DNA of 45,313 nucleotides from Paraburkholderia sp. CNPSo 3272 (GTDB taxonomy: Bacteria > Pseudomonadota > Gammaproteobacteria > Burkholderiales > Burkholderiaceae), in assembly GCF_024206495.1 (NCBI RefSeq), contig NZ_JAMBPQ010000050.1:1-45313 (forward strand). Reading direction: 5' to 3'. Under the pieces are notes generated by a model. That model saw nothing but the letters and a program-made list of their open reading frames with translations, was not told the origin of the DNA and searched no databases. The position numbers and the translations under genes were made by a program. Of this stretch, positions 8,271 to 16,647 are shown one piece after another. How positions within the stretch are numbered: the stretch's first letter is position 1; each line of letters starts with the position of its first letter.

Positions 8271-9332
8271 TCAATCGAGCCGCTTGCCGCTTTCAGTATC
8301 GAACAGATGCAGGTGCGCCAAAGGCAAACCTAGCGTCATGCGCTGGCCCGGAGCAACGTCCGGGCGCGCGCGCGTGGTGACGCACCATGTCGTCGCGCCT
8401 ATTTTCCCGTACAAGTGGGTCTCCGCGCCAGTCGGCTCGATCACGTCGACGGTGAACGGCACGTCGCCGCCCGCCTCGATGTGCTCGGGGCGCACGCCGA
8501 GCGTCACGCGCGCGCCCGCCTGGGCCTTGCCTTCCGGCAGCGCAATACGCACGCCGTCTTCGAGCACGAGCGCCGTGCCGCGCGCGTCGCTCATCACCGT
8601 GCCCTCGGCGAAGTTCATCGAAGGCGAACCCAGGAAGCTCGCCACGAACAGGTTGCCCGGCTTGTCGTAGAGGTCGAGCGGGCGGCCGATCTGTTCGATG
8701 CGCCCCGCGTTCATCACGACGATGCGGTCCGCCATCGTCATCGCCTCGATCTGGTCGTGCGTGACGTACACCACCGTGTTGCGCAGACGCTGGTGCAGGG
8801 CCTTGATCTCGGTACGCATCTGCACGCGCAGCTTGGCGTCGAGGTTCGAAAGCGGCTCGTCGAACAGGAACAGCGCAGGCTCGCGCACCACGGCGCGGCC
8901 CATGGCGACGCGCTGGCGCTGGCCGCCGGAGAGCGCGCGCGGCAGGCGCTCGAGGTAGCTCGACAGGTTGAGCATTTTCGCGGCGGCTTCGATGCGCGGC
9001 CTGAAACCATTCTCGCGCTCCTTGCGAATGCGCGGACCGAACGCGATGTTGTCGTACACCGAGAGATGCGGGTAGAGCGCGTAACTCTGGAAGACCATCG
9101 AGATGTTGCGCTGCTGCGGCGGCAGCGCGTTCGCCCGCGTGCCGCCGATGGTGAGGTCGCCGCCGGAGATGTCTTCGAGGCCGGCGATCATGCGCATCAC
9201 CGTGGTCTTGCCGCAACCCGAGGGGCCGACGAGCACGACGAATTCGCCGTCTTCGATATCGAGGTCGACGCCGTGCACGACCTGGGTGTCGCCATAGCGC
9301 TTGTAAATGCCGTTCAGTTGTACCGCTGCCAT
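8271..9332 (-). CDS. carbohydrate ABC transporter ATP-binding protein (MalK/UgpC type)
   Basis: A 353-residue ATPase of the CUT1 class. Walker A GPSGCGKT at 36-43, Q-loop FQSYALYPH near 81-89, signature LSGGQ at 134-138, Walker B LFLFDEP at 154-160, and the VTHDQ His switch near 190. The C-terminal 110 residues form the TOBE/MalK regulatory domain (TLGVRPEHIEAGG). It would act as a homodimer on the inner face of the two permeases encoded on the other strand (11805-13633). It sits between the SDR gene (62 bp upstream) and the RpiR gene (76 bp downstream), so regulator, ATPase and dehydrogenase share an operon while the binding protein and permeases lie in the divergent arm. Confidence 0.92.
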   Translation of the reverse strand: MAAVQLNGIYKRYGDTQVVHGVDLDIEDGEFVVLVGPSGCGKTTVMRMIAGLEDISGGDLTIGGTRANALPPQQRNISMVFQSYALYPHLSVYDNIAFGPRIRKERENGFRPRIEAAAKMLNLSSYLERLPRALSGGQRQRVAMGRAVVREPALFLFDEPLSNLDAKLRVQMRTEIKALHQRLRNTVVYVTHDQIEAMTMADRIVVMNAGRIEQIGRPLDLYDKPGNLFVASFLGSPSMNFAEGTVMSDARGTALVLEDGVRIALPEGKAQAGARVTLGVRPEHIEAGGDVPFTVDVIEPTGAETHLYGKIGATTWCVTTRARPDVAPGQRMTLGLPLAHLHLFDTESGKRLD

Positions 9333-9394
9333 GCTGTCCTCGTTTGCGTGAAGTCTTTTTCAGGTCGCTCAGGTCAATTCGCCGCGAGCACGCC

Positions 9395-10177
9395 TCAGAA
9401 CGGATCGAGCGTCAGCTCGTTCGCCATCATCCGGTTGCCCGCCATGAGGCCCGCGTCCACGGGCAGCGCCACGCCCGTGATCACGCGCGCCTGCGCCGAG
9501 GCGAGAAACTGCACGGCGTCGGCGATGTCCTCGGGCGTGGCCACGTCGCCGAGCGGATACCACTTGCTTAGTTCTTCGAAGATCTTCGGATGCTGCTCGA
9601 CGCGCGCGCGCCACGCAGGCGTCTTCACCGTGCCGGGGCAAACGATGTTCGCGCGTATGCCGTGGGGCCCCAGCTCCATGGCGAGCGCCTTCGTGTAGCT
9701 CACGAGGCCTGCCTTCGCCGCGCTGTACGCGGGGTGGCCGAGCGCCGAAAGGCCGTTCACCGAGCCAATCAGCACGAGCGCGCCGCGCCGGCGCTCGATC
9801 ATCGAGGCGCGCACGGCTTCGACCGTGTAGTAGGTCCCGTTCAGGTTCAGGTCGATGTCGCGCCGCCAGCTCGCGGCGTCGGTATGCGCGAGCGTCGTGC
9901 CGAGCGCGCCGCCCGCGTTCGGCACGGCCACGTCCACCGGGCCGCGCGCCGCCACGCCGCGCGCCACGGCTGCGGTTACGGCGTCCTGATCGCTCACGTC
10001 GGCGGCGAGCGGTTCGAGGCGCGCCGCGCCCGCTTCGCCGAACTCCGCCGCGAGCTGTTGCACACCCGCCGCGTCGCGGTCGAGCGCGAGCACCGTGTCG
10101 CCCGCTTCCAGAAACCGTTTGCACAGCGCGCGGCCTATGCCGCCGCTCGCGCCCGTCACCAGCACCACCCGGCTCAT
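9395..10177 (-). CDS. SDR-family oxidoreductase
   Basis: A 260-residue classical short-chain dehydrogenase. The cofactor loop TGASGGIG is at 8-15, the NAG motif at 87-89, catalytic Ser139 in IGSVNG, and YSAAK with Tyr151 and Lys155. An acidic residue after beta-2 (LDRD near 32-35) suggests NAD preference. The C-terminal PVDAG pattern is typical of FabG-like and polyol/sugar dehydrogenases. First gene of the minus-strand arm; its start at 10177 faces the binding-protein gene over 290 bp. Position suggests it oxidises or reduces the sugar, polyol or sugar acid brought in by the ABC transporter. Substrate cannot be read from the sequence. Confidence 0.88.
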   Translation of the reverse strand: MSRVVLVTGASGGIGRALCKRFLEAGDTVLALDRDAAGVQQLAAEFGEAGAARLEPLAADVSDQDAVTAAVARGVAARGPVDVAVPNAGGALGTTLAHTDAASWRRDIDLNLNGTYYTVEAVRASMIERRRGALVLIGSVNGLSALGHPAYSAAKAGLVSYTKALAMELGPHGIRANIVCPGTVKTPAWRARVEQHPKIFEELSKWYPLGDVATPEDIADAVQFLASAQARVITGVALPVDAGLMAGNRMMANELTLDPF

Positions 10178-10218
10178 GTCGACTCTCCGTGCGGCTCGCC
10201 AGCAGTGCCGGAGAGCCT

Positions 10219-10232
10219 GAAAATTTCCTACA
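10219..10232 (-). promoter_or_regulatory. candidate RpiR operator, SDR side
   Basis: On the minus strand the sequence is TGTAGGAAATTTTC, 42 bp before the SDR start. It resembles RpiR/HexR-type sites built around TGTAG and AT-rich centres. A second copy in the opposite orientation lies at 10385-10398. Confidence 0.45.
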
Positions 10233-10384
10233 TACGAATGCCATACAGCGATCCGTATGCGGGTTTATACCGAGTGCGCCGCGCTGCTGCAGCGCATGAA
10301 TTCCCCCTGTTTTACAGCATGTTATGCAAATTTCGGCGCTCGAAACAATATCGCGTTTACCAGGTGACAACGCTTTTTTCATCC

Positions 10385-10398
10385 TGTAGGATTTTTTC
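10385..10398 (+). promoter_or_regulatory. candidate RpiR operator, binding-protein side
   Basis: TGTAGGATTTTTTC, identical to the copy at 10219-10232 in 12 of 14 positions and inverted relative to it, 69 bp before the binding-protein start. One copy per divergent promoter suggests joint control of both arms by the local RpiR regulator. Confidence 0.45.
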
Positions 10399-10467
10399 AA
10401 ACAACGCAACCCAGCAGCCGGGTCAAGGCGGCGGCATAAGCAGGAACAACCACTTAGGAGAAAGAGA

Positions 10468-11700
10468 ATGTCGTTTCAGGCACGTGCAACCACCATGCTC
10501 GGCAAGCTCGCCGTCGCGCTAGCATTCGCCGGCATCACCGCCGCGGCGCACGCCGATACGGTCCGCGTGACCGTCGCCCACTACAGCGACGCCACCGCGC
10601 CGTACTTCGAGAAAATGGCCAAGCAGTTCGAGGCCGCCAATCCCGGCATCACGATCAAGATCGAAGACGTGAACTGGGACTCGCTGCAACAGAAGCTGCA
10701 AACGGACATCTCCGGCGGCGCGAACGCCGACCTCGCGATCATCGGCACGCGGTGGCTGCTCGACTTCGTGAAGGACGACATTGCCGAGCCGCTCGACCCG
10801 TACATGGATGCGAACTTCAAGGGCCGCTTCATCGGTCCGTTCCTGGCTCCGGGTCAAATCAACGGCAAGACCTACGGCCTGCCGATCGCCGCTTCGGCGC
10901 GCGCGCTGTACTACAACAAGGACATGCTCGCTTCGGTCGGCTATCCGCAAGGCCCGAAGACGTGGAACGACGTGATCGACGCGTCGAAGAAGCTCAAGGC
11001 GAAGGGCATTGCGGGCTTCGGTCTGCAGGGCAAGGAAATCGAAACCGACGTGTATTTCTACTACGCGTTGTGGACCCACGGCGGCGAAGTGGTGGGCAAG
11101 GACGGCAAGGCGGCGTTCAACTCGCCGGCTGGCGTGAAGGCCGCGACGCTCTACAAGAGCATGATCGACGAAGGTCTCACGCAGCCGGGCGTGACGGGCT
11201 ACAGCCGCGAAGACGTGCAGAACCTCTTCAAGCAAGGCCGCGTGGCAATGATGATCTCGGCGCCGTTCCTCGCCAAGCAGTTGCAGAAGGAAGCACCGAA
11301 CATCAAGTACGGCATCGACCCGATCCCGGTAGCAACGACCCCCGCCACCTACGCGGTGACCGACTCGATCATGATGTTCAAGAACTCCAAGGCGAAGCAG
11401 AGCGCCTGGAAGTTCCTGGACTTCCTGTTCACGAAGGAACCGCGCGTGCAATTCACGAGCACGGAAGGCTTCCTGCCGACCACCAAGGCTGAAGCGAGCG
11501 ACCCGGCTTTCCAGAATCCGGACACGCAAGCCTTCATCGCGCTGCTGCCGCATGCGAAGTTCGCGCCGACCGTAACGGGCTGGGAAGATACCGCAAAGGC
11601 TGTGACCAACGCGATGCAGTCGGTCTATCTCGGCAAGGCCAAGCCCGCCGATGCGCTGAACCAGGCGGCCACCGAAGCGAACAAGTCGCTCGGCAAGTAA
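10468..11700 (+). CDS. extracellular sugar-binding protein of ABC transporter
   Basis: A 410-residue family-1-type solute-binding protein. It opens with a Sec signal peptide (charged start, then LAVALAFAGITAAAHA, cleavage likely after residue 29). The mature part starts VRVTVAHYSDATAPYFEKM and contains LPIAASARALYYNKDML (near 140-156), typical of CUT1 sugar-binding proteins. ATG 10468 is preceded by an AGGAGAAAG ribosome site. First gene of the plus-strand arm, followed 104 bp later by the permeases. It would capture the substrate in the periplasm. Substrate is not deducible; the neighbouring SDR and SIS-domain regulator suggest a sugar or polyol. Confidence 0.92.
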   Translation: MSFQARATTMLGKLAVALAFAGITAAAHADTVRVTVAHYSDATAPYFEKMAKQFEAANPGITIKIEDVNWDSLQQKLQTDISGGANADLAIIGTRWLLDFVKDDIAEPLDPYMDANFKGRFIGPFLAPGQINGKTYGLPIAASARALYYNKDMLASVGYPQGPKTWNDVIDASKKLKAKGIAGFGLQGKEIETDVYFYYALWTHGGEVVGKDGKAAFNSPAGVKAATLYKSMIDEGLTQPGVTGYSREDVQNLFKQGRVAMMISAPFLAKQLQKEAPNIKYGIDPIPVATTPATYAVTDSIMMFKNSKAKQSAWKFLDFLFTKEPRVQFTSTEGFLPTTKAEASDPAFQNPDTQAFIALLPHAKFAPTVTGWEDTAKAVTNAMQSVYLGKAKPADALNQAATEANKSLGK

Positions 11701-11730
11701 GTCTGGCAAGCAGGCCTTAACTGCAACCCC

Positions 11731-11761
11731 GGCGCGCGCCCGCCATTTCCCGGCGCGCGCC
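11731..11761. repeat. intergenic GC hairpin after binding-protein gene
   Basis: Two identical copies of the self-complementary decamer GGCGCGCGCC (11731-11740 and 11752-11761) flank an 11-nt spacer and can form a strong stem-loop 30 bp after the binding-protein stop. No T tract follows, so it is more likely an mRNA-stabilising or attenuating structure that keeps binding protein in excess over the permeases than a full terminator. Confidence 0.55.
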
Positions 11762-11804
11762 GCAACGCCTCAGAACCGACGTTTCGAAGCACTGAAGATT
11801 CGAC

Positions 11805-12791
11805 ATGACCACGGGTCCCCTGAAGCCCTCGCCCGCCGCAGCATCGGCCGGCGATGCCCCCGACCGATCACGCGCACGAACCCGCATGAGCCGACTACCC
11901 CGCGCTGTTTCCGCGCCCCGCGCGCCCTGGCTCCTGATCGTGCCGAGTCTCGTGCTCGCGCTCTTCATCATCAGCTATCCAATCTTCAACATCGTGTATC
12001 AGTCGCTGCACGATGTGTCGCGCTTCGGGCAGATTCGCGACTTCAGCGGCCTGCAGAACTTCTATAACGTGTTCGGCGACCCGGTGTTCATGAGCGCCCT
12101 GAGGAACACGCTGATCTGGACATTCTTCGTCGTGGTGGGGACGGTCGGGATTTCCGTGCCGGTCGCGCTGGTGCTCAATCAGGACTTTTACGGCCGCGGC
12201 ATAGCGCGCACGATCGTCATGCTGCCGTGGTCCGTCTCGCTCACGATGACGGCCGTGGTCTGGCGCTGGGCGTTCAACGACGACTACGGCATGGTCAACG
12301 TCACGCTGCAGCGCCTCGGCCTCACGTCGGGGCCGATCCACTGGCTCGCCACACCCGAGTATGCGTTCCCGGTGGAAATCTGCGTGGGCATACTCGTGTC
12401 GATCCCGTTCACGACCACCATCCTGCTGGGCGGCCTTTCCTCGGTACCGGGCGATATCTACGAAGCCGCGCGCATCGACGGCGCGAGCGCCTGGCAACAG
12501 TTCCGCCAGCTCACGCTGCCGCTGCTCAAGCCGTTCATCAACATGGCGGTCCTGCTGAACGTGATCTACGTGTTCAACTCGTTCCCGATCATCTGGGTGA
12601 TGACGCAAGGCGGCCCCGACGACAGCACGCATATTCTCGTCACGTACCTTTACGAACTCGGCTTCCGGTTAGGACGACCAGGCGAAGCCGCCGCCGTCTC
12701 GCTCATCATGCTCGTCATCCTGTTCGCCTTTTCGGTGGTCTACCTGCGCCTGCAGGCAAAACGCGGCAGCGCCGAAGGAGACCTGGCATGA
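11805..12791 (+). CDS. carbohydrate ABC transporter permease (MalF/UgpA type)
   Basis: A 328-residue inner-membrane permease with about six transmembrane segments (first at about 42-64) and the cytoplasmic EAA loop YEAARIDGASAWQQFRQL near 219-236, which docks on the ATPase. The N-terminal 40 residues are polar and Ala/Pro/Arg-rich. A start at ATG 11886 would remove most of that tail and is also possible; 11805 has only a weak ribosome site. It overlaps the next permease by 4 bp (ATGA), so the two are translationally coupled and should form a heterodimeric channel. Confidence 0.9.
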   Translation: MTTGPLKPSPAAASAGDAPDRSRARTRMSRLPRAVSAPRAPWLLIVPSLVLALFIISYPIFNIVYQSLHDVSRFGQIRDFSGLQNFYNVFGDPVFMSALRNTLIWTFFVVVGTVGISVPVALVLNQDFYGRGIARTIVMLPWSVSLTMTAVVWRWAFNDDYGMVNVTLQRLGLTSGPIHWLATPEYAFPVEICVGILVSIPFTTTILLGGLSSVPGDIYEAARIDGASAWQQFRQLTLPLLKPFINMAVLLNVIYVFNSFPIIWVMTQGGPDDSTHILVTYLYELGFRLGRPGEAAAVSLIMLVILFAFSVVYLRLQAKRGSAEGDLA

Positions 12792-13633
12792 ACCGCAAGC
12801 TCAAACGCTCGATCTGGTGCTGGCTCGTGCTCTCGCCGCTCGTCGTGGCCGTGCTGTTCCCGTTCGCGGTGATGTTCTTCACCTCGTTCAAGCCGGCTTC
12901 GGAAGTGTTCGTCTATCCGGCGCGCTGGCTGCCGATGCAATGGCGCTGGCAGAACTACGTCGACATGTGGCAGGCCGCGAACTTCGGCGTCGCGCTGCGC
13001 AACAGCATCGTGGTGAGCTGTCTTTCCACCGCGCTCGCACTCGCCGTGAGCCTGCCGGCCGCCTATGCGCTCGCGCGCTTTCCGTTCCGCGGGCGCGGCC
13101 TGTACCGCCAGTTCCTGCTCGTCACGCAGATGCTCTCGCCCATCCTGCTCGTCGTCGGCCTGTTCCGGCTCGCCGCGATGATTCCGTACGGCGACGGCAA
13201 TCTCGTCGATTCGAAGATCGGCGTGATCGTCTCTTACGCGGCGTTCAATATCGCGTTTGCCGTGTGGATGCTCTCGTCGTATTTCCAGACCGTACCGCGC
13301 GATCTCGAAGAATCGGCGTGGCTCGAAGGCTGCAGCCGCACGGGCGCCGTGTTCCGCGTGTTCCTGCCGCTCGCCGTGCCGGCCGTGGTGGTCACGGCGA
13401 TCTTCACGTTCATTAGCGCGTGGAATGAGTTCGCCGTGGTCTACACGCTGATCCGCTCGCCCGAGAACAAGACGCTCACGGTGCAGGTCACCGACATGGT
13501 GGCCGGCAAGTACACCGTGGAATGGCAGCTCGTCATGGCGGCGACGCTCGCGGCCACGCTGCCGGTTTCCGTGGTCTTCGCGTGGCTGCAGCGCTACATG
13601 GTGAAGGGACTCGCACTAGGCGCAGTGAAGTAA
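12788..13633 (+). CDS. carbohydrate ABC transporter permease (MalG/UgpE type)
   Basis: A 281-residue permease with six predicted membrane spans. The first (WLVLSPLVVAVLFPFAVMF) is at 12-30, and the EAA loop LEESAWLEGCSRTGAVF lies near 173-189. The start is the ATG of the ATGA overlap with the upstream permease stop, behind a GGAGACCTGG ribosome site. It is the second half of the channel. The ATPase that should energise the pair is the minus-strand gene at 8271-9332, since no other ATPase follows. Confidence 0.92.
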   Translation: MNRKLKRSIWCWLVLSPLVVAVLFPFAVMFFTSFKPASEVFVYPARWLPMQWRWQNYVDMWQAANFGVALRNSIVVSCLSTALALAVSLPAAYALARFPFRGRGLYRQFLLVTQMLSPILLVVGLFRLAAMIPYGDGNLVDSKIGVIVSYAAFNIAFAVWMLSSYFQTVPRDLEESAWLEGCSRTGAVFRVFLPLAVPAVVVTAIFTFISAWNEFAVVYTLIRSPENKTLTVQVTDMVAGKYTVEWQLVMAATLAATLPVSVVFAWLQRYMVKGLALGAVK

Positions 13634-13648
13634 CAGGAAGTCTCGCGC

Positions 13649-13852
13649 CTACTTGCTCAATTCATGGCCGATCACGCCGCCGGCCACGGCGCCGCCCACG
13701 GTGCCGACCGCGCTGCCGTTGGAGGCCCGGTTGCCCACATAGCCGCCCGCGGCGGCGCCGCCCAGCGTGCAGGCTCCCGTGCCCGCTGTGGTGAGCACGA
13801 CGGTGATGACGAGTAAGGCGCGCGCGGCGCTTGAGCGTCGTAGCCAGTTCAT
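13649..13852 (-). CDS. small glycine-zipper envelope protein
   Basis: A 67-residue protein with an N-terminal signal segment (RALLVITVVLTTAGTGAC, about 11-28) and a Gly-rich zipper (GGAAAGGYVGNRASNGSAVG and onward) that matches the glycine-zipper 2TM class, related to OsmB/SlyB-like proteins. Cys28 could be a lipidation site, but the preceding TGA is not an ideal lipobox. A strong AGGAGA ribosome site precedes ATG 13852. It ends 15 bp from the convergent permease gene. Likely inner or outer membrane; function unknown, possibly stress-related as for its relatives. Confidence 0.8.
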   Translation of the reverse strand: MNWLRRSSAARALLVITVVLTTAGTGACTLGGAAAGGYVGNRASNGSAVGTVGGAVAGGVIGHELSK

Positions 13853-13915
13853 CGCCGATTCTCCTGATCGATAGTCCCGGCGTTCGTGCTAGCAAGCATC
13901 GTGGTGCGCCGGCGT

Positions 13916-14857
13916 TCAGCCGTGGTGCAAATGCAGCAGGATCAGCGTGAGCGTAACCAGCGAACCAAGGGTGGAATGCAAGATGGTGCGTGAAGTGACG
14001 TGCGCCTCGCGCCGGTAGTACTCGGCGAGCATGAACGGCCCGGTGCCCGTGGGCAGCGCCGCGAGCAGCACCGCGATTCCCACGAGCTGGTCAGGCAGCC
14101 CGAATACGCGATCGGCCAGCCACCACGTGAGCAGCGGCTGCGCGACGAGCTTGCAGAGCGTTAGCCACCACGACGACTCACGCGGCGTCTCGCCGCTCGC
14201 GCGGCGTTCGGCGAGAAAGAGCCCGAGGCTCACAAGCGCGCACGGGCTCGCCGCGCCGCCCTGCAGCTTGAGGAACGTTTGCGCGCTAGCAGGGAGCGTG
14301 ACATGCGCGGCCGAAACGACCGCCCCCAGCGCCGGCGCAACCAGCAGCGGATTGCGCACGAGCGAGCGCACGACCTTGATGGCGAGCCGGTGCGGACGCC
14401 GCTCGCTTTGCAGTCCTGTTTCGATCAGCACGATGGCGATGGCGAACAACACGCAGACCACGAGGATCGTGGCGATGGTCGTGGGCGTGAGGCTCGACGG
14501 CCCGAAGGCGATCATGCACAGCGGGAAGCCCACGTAGCCGGTATTCGGATACGCGGCGGCAAGCCCGTCGATGCTCGCATCCGCAAGGGGGCGGCCGAGG
14601 AACACGCGCGCGCCCACCACCGCGATGAACACGGCGAGACCGGCAATACCGAACGCAGCGACGAACGCCGGCTGATAAAGCTCATGCCACGTTGCGTGCG
14701 CAAGGATATCGAAGAGCAGCGCCGGAAGCGCGAGCCACACGACGAAGCGGTTCAGCTCGGAAGCCGCGGCGGGGCCGAGGACATTCGTGCGACGGCAGGC
14801 GAAGCCCGCAAAGATGAGGCCGAAGACCGGCAGGAGAATGGAAACGGCAGAAAGCAT
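13916..14857 (-). CDS. AEC-family transporter (auxin efflux carrier type)
   Basis: A 313-residue membrane protein with about ten hydrophobic segments. It starts MLSAVSILLPVFGLIFAGF and carries the family pattern NRFVVWLALPALLFDIL near 36-52 and YPNTGYVGFPL near 104-114. AEC proteins are secondary carriers of small organic acids and related anions across the inner membrane. I chose ATG 14857, which gives the usual family N-terminus. A TTG at 14875 would add six residues. It stands between the small zipper protein and the MFS gene, both on the same strand; substrate not deducible. Confidence 0.88.
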   Translation of the reverse strand: MLSAVSILLPVFGLIFAGFACRRTNVLGPAAASELNRFVVWLALPALLFDILAHATWHELYQPAFVAAFGIAGLAVFIAVVGARVFLGRPLADASIDGLAAAYPNTGYVGFPLCMIAFGPSSLTPTTIATILVVCVLFAIAIVLIETGLQSERRPHRLAIKVVRSLVRNPLLVAPALGAVVSAAHVTLPASAQTFLKLQGGAASPCALVSLGLFLAERRASGETPRESSWWLTLCKLVAQPLLTWWLADRVFGLPDQLVGIAVLLAALPTGTGPFMLAEYYRREAHVTSRTILHSTLGSLVTLTLILLHLHHG

Positions 14858-14926
14858 CGGGATTCGTGAATGCAAAGCGCGCGGACCTGCCGCGCGCCAG
14901 GGTGAAACGGAAGACGAACAGTTTCG

Positions 14927-16492
14927 CTAATCCATCGCCGCGTGACTCGTATCGACGGTGGCGGCGCTCGGGCCGGTGCGGATCAGAAAAAGCAGCGGAA
15001 TCACGAGCAGCGTCGCGACGAACATCATCTTGAAGTCGTTCAGATACGCGATCATCTGGGCCTGCTGCGTGATCGACTGGTTGAGCACGGCGAGATCGTA
15101 CCGCGAACCGCTTTCGAGCATCTGTTGAACCGCCGGATTGAACGGGGTGATGTTCGCGGCGAGGTCCGAATGCGCGATCTGCGTGCCGCGCGTGACGAAG
15201 GTCTGCACGATCGAAATGCCGATACTGCTGCCGATGTTGCGCATGAGGCTATAGGTGGCCGTGCCATCCGCGCGCAGTTGCGGGGTCAGCGTCGAGAAAG
15301 TCAGTGCGGACAGCGGCACGAATACGAAGCCGAGGCCGAAGCCCTGCACCACGCCAGGCCACACGATATCCGAGGGCGACAGCACGAGCGTGTACTGCAT
15401 CATCTGCCAGAGCGCGTACGCGGAGACCACGAAGCCGAACAACAGCATAATGCGCGCGTCCACGCGTTTCAGTATGCGTCCCGCTATCAGCATGGCGACC
15501 ATGGTGCCCGCGCCGCTCGGCGCGGTCACGAGCCCCGTCGTGGCGACCGGATAGCCCATCAGGTTCTGCAGCATGGGCGGCAGCAGTGCGCGTGTGGCGT
15601 AGAGCACCGCGCCGATCACGAAGATGAAGAGCGTGCCCGTGGCGAAATTGCGGTCCTTGAGCAGCTGATAGCGAAAGAACGTGCCCGGCCCCGAGGTAGC
15701 CGTATGCACGACGAAGAACGCGAAGGCAATGACCGCCACCAGCGCTTCGATGCGGATCTCCAGCGAGCCGAACCAGTCGAGCTGCTCGCCGCGGTCGAGC
15801 AAGGCCTGCAGCGCGCCGATGGCGAGCGCGAGCGTGGCGAAACCGAACACGTCGAAGCGTTGCGAGCGGCCAGGCACACGCGCAGGCATGAACGTCGAGA
15901 CGCCGAAAAACGCGAACAGGCCCACCGGCACGTTGATGAAAAACACCCAGCGCCAGTTGTAGCTATCAGTAAGCCAGCCGCCGAGCGTTGGCCCTAGCAC
16001 GGGGCCGACCATCACGCCCATGCCCCACACGGCCATGGCCTGCCCCTGGCGCTCGCGCGGATTGATATCGAGAAGAATGGACTGCGAAAGCGGCACGAGC
16101 GACGCGCCGAACACGCCCTGCAACAACCGCGAAGCGACGATCTCGCCGAGCGTTTCGGAAAGCCCGCACAGCGCCGAAGCGACGGTGAAGCCCGCAATCG
16201 CCACGCCAAGCAGCCGCTTGACGCCGTAGCGGTCGGCGAGCCAGCCCGTGAGCGGCGTGGCAATGGCGGCCGCGACGATATACGAGGTGAGCACCCAGGT
16301 GATCTCGTCCTGGGAGGCAGACAGCGTGCCCTGCATGTGCGGCAGCGCGACATTGGCGATCGTGCTGTCGAGCGTTTGCATCAGCGTGGCGAGCATGATC
16401 GAGAGCGTGATCATGCCGCGGTTGAGCGGGGCTTCCTTGCCCGACTCCGCCCGATGCTGCGCGGCGGCGCCGTCCTGCATGACTGCGGTCAT
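14927..16492 (-). CDS. DHA2-family MFS drug transporter (EmrB/QacA type)
   Basis: A 521-residue, 14-span proton antiporter. Visible motifs: LDSTIANVALPHM at 41-53 (motif D1 of the DHA2 group), GWLADRYGVKRLL near 83-95 (motif A), and GMGVMVGPVLGPTLGGW near 156-172 (motif C of antiporters). It would export drugs or toxic aromatics across the inner membrane. No HlyD/EmrA adaptor or outer-membrane factor gene lies beside it, so it either acts alone or uses partners elsewhere. Divergent from the MarR gene across 155 bp that hold an 18-bp palindrome, a classic arrangement for MarR control of an efflux pump. Confidence 0.92.
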   Translation of the reverse strand: MTAVMQDGAAAQHRAESGKEAPLNRGMITLSIMLATLMQTLDSTIANVALPHMQGTLSASQDEITWVLTSYIVAAAIATPLTGWLADRYGVKRLLGVAIAGFTVASALCGLSETLGEIVASRLLQGVFGASLVPLSQSILLDINPRERQGQAMAVWGMGVMVGPVLGPTLGGWLTDSYNWRWVFFINVPVGLFAFFGVSTFMPARVPGRSQRFDVFGFATLALAIGALQALLDRGEQLDWFGSLEIRIEALVAVIAFAFFVVHTATSGPGTFFRYQLLKDRNFATGTLFIFVIGAVLYATRALLPPMLQNLMGYPVATTGLVTAPSGAGTMVAMLIAGRILKRVDARIMLLFGFVVSAYALWQMMQYTLVLSPSDIVWPGVVQGFGLGFVFVPLSALTFSTLTPQLRADGTATYSLMRNIGSSIGISIVQTFVTRGTQIAHSDLAANITPFNPAVQQMLESGSRYDLAVLNQSITQQAQMIAYLNDFKMMFVATLLVIPLLFLIRTGPSAATVDTSHAAMD

Positions 16493-16541
16493 CGTGCGGT
16501 TGTCTTGCGGCTATCTTGATTGGGGGCGGAGCGTGCCGAAT

Positions 16542-16559
16542 TAATAAGCCTGCTTATTA
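16542..16559. promoter_or_regulatory. MarR-type operator (18-bp palindrome)
   Basis: A perfect inverted repeat TAATAAGC-CT-GCTTATTA in an AT-rich island between the divergent MFS and MarR genes. Size, symmetry and place fit a MarR dimer site overlapping the pump promoter, 50 bp from the MFS start. Binding by this MarR protein is inferred. Confidence 0.7.
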
Positions 16560-16635
16560 TACGACTCGTCCCTGCCGACGCAATCGGTATCGCCAGGCAG
16601 AGAACGCTCGTGAGAAGGCACAAGCCGCACGCCCG

Positions 16636-16641
16636 TATAAT
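16636..16641 (+). promoter_or_regulatory. -10 element of marR-type gene, close to start codon
   Basis: TATAAT ends 6 nt before the ATG at 16648. A transcript from here would begin at or within a few bases of the start codon, and no ribosome site is present, which suggests a leaderless mRNA. I do not see a good -35. Confidence 0.4.
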
Positions 16642-16647
16642 CGCGCG

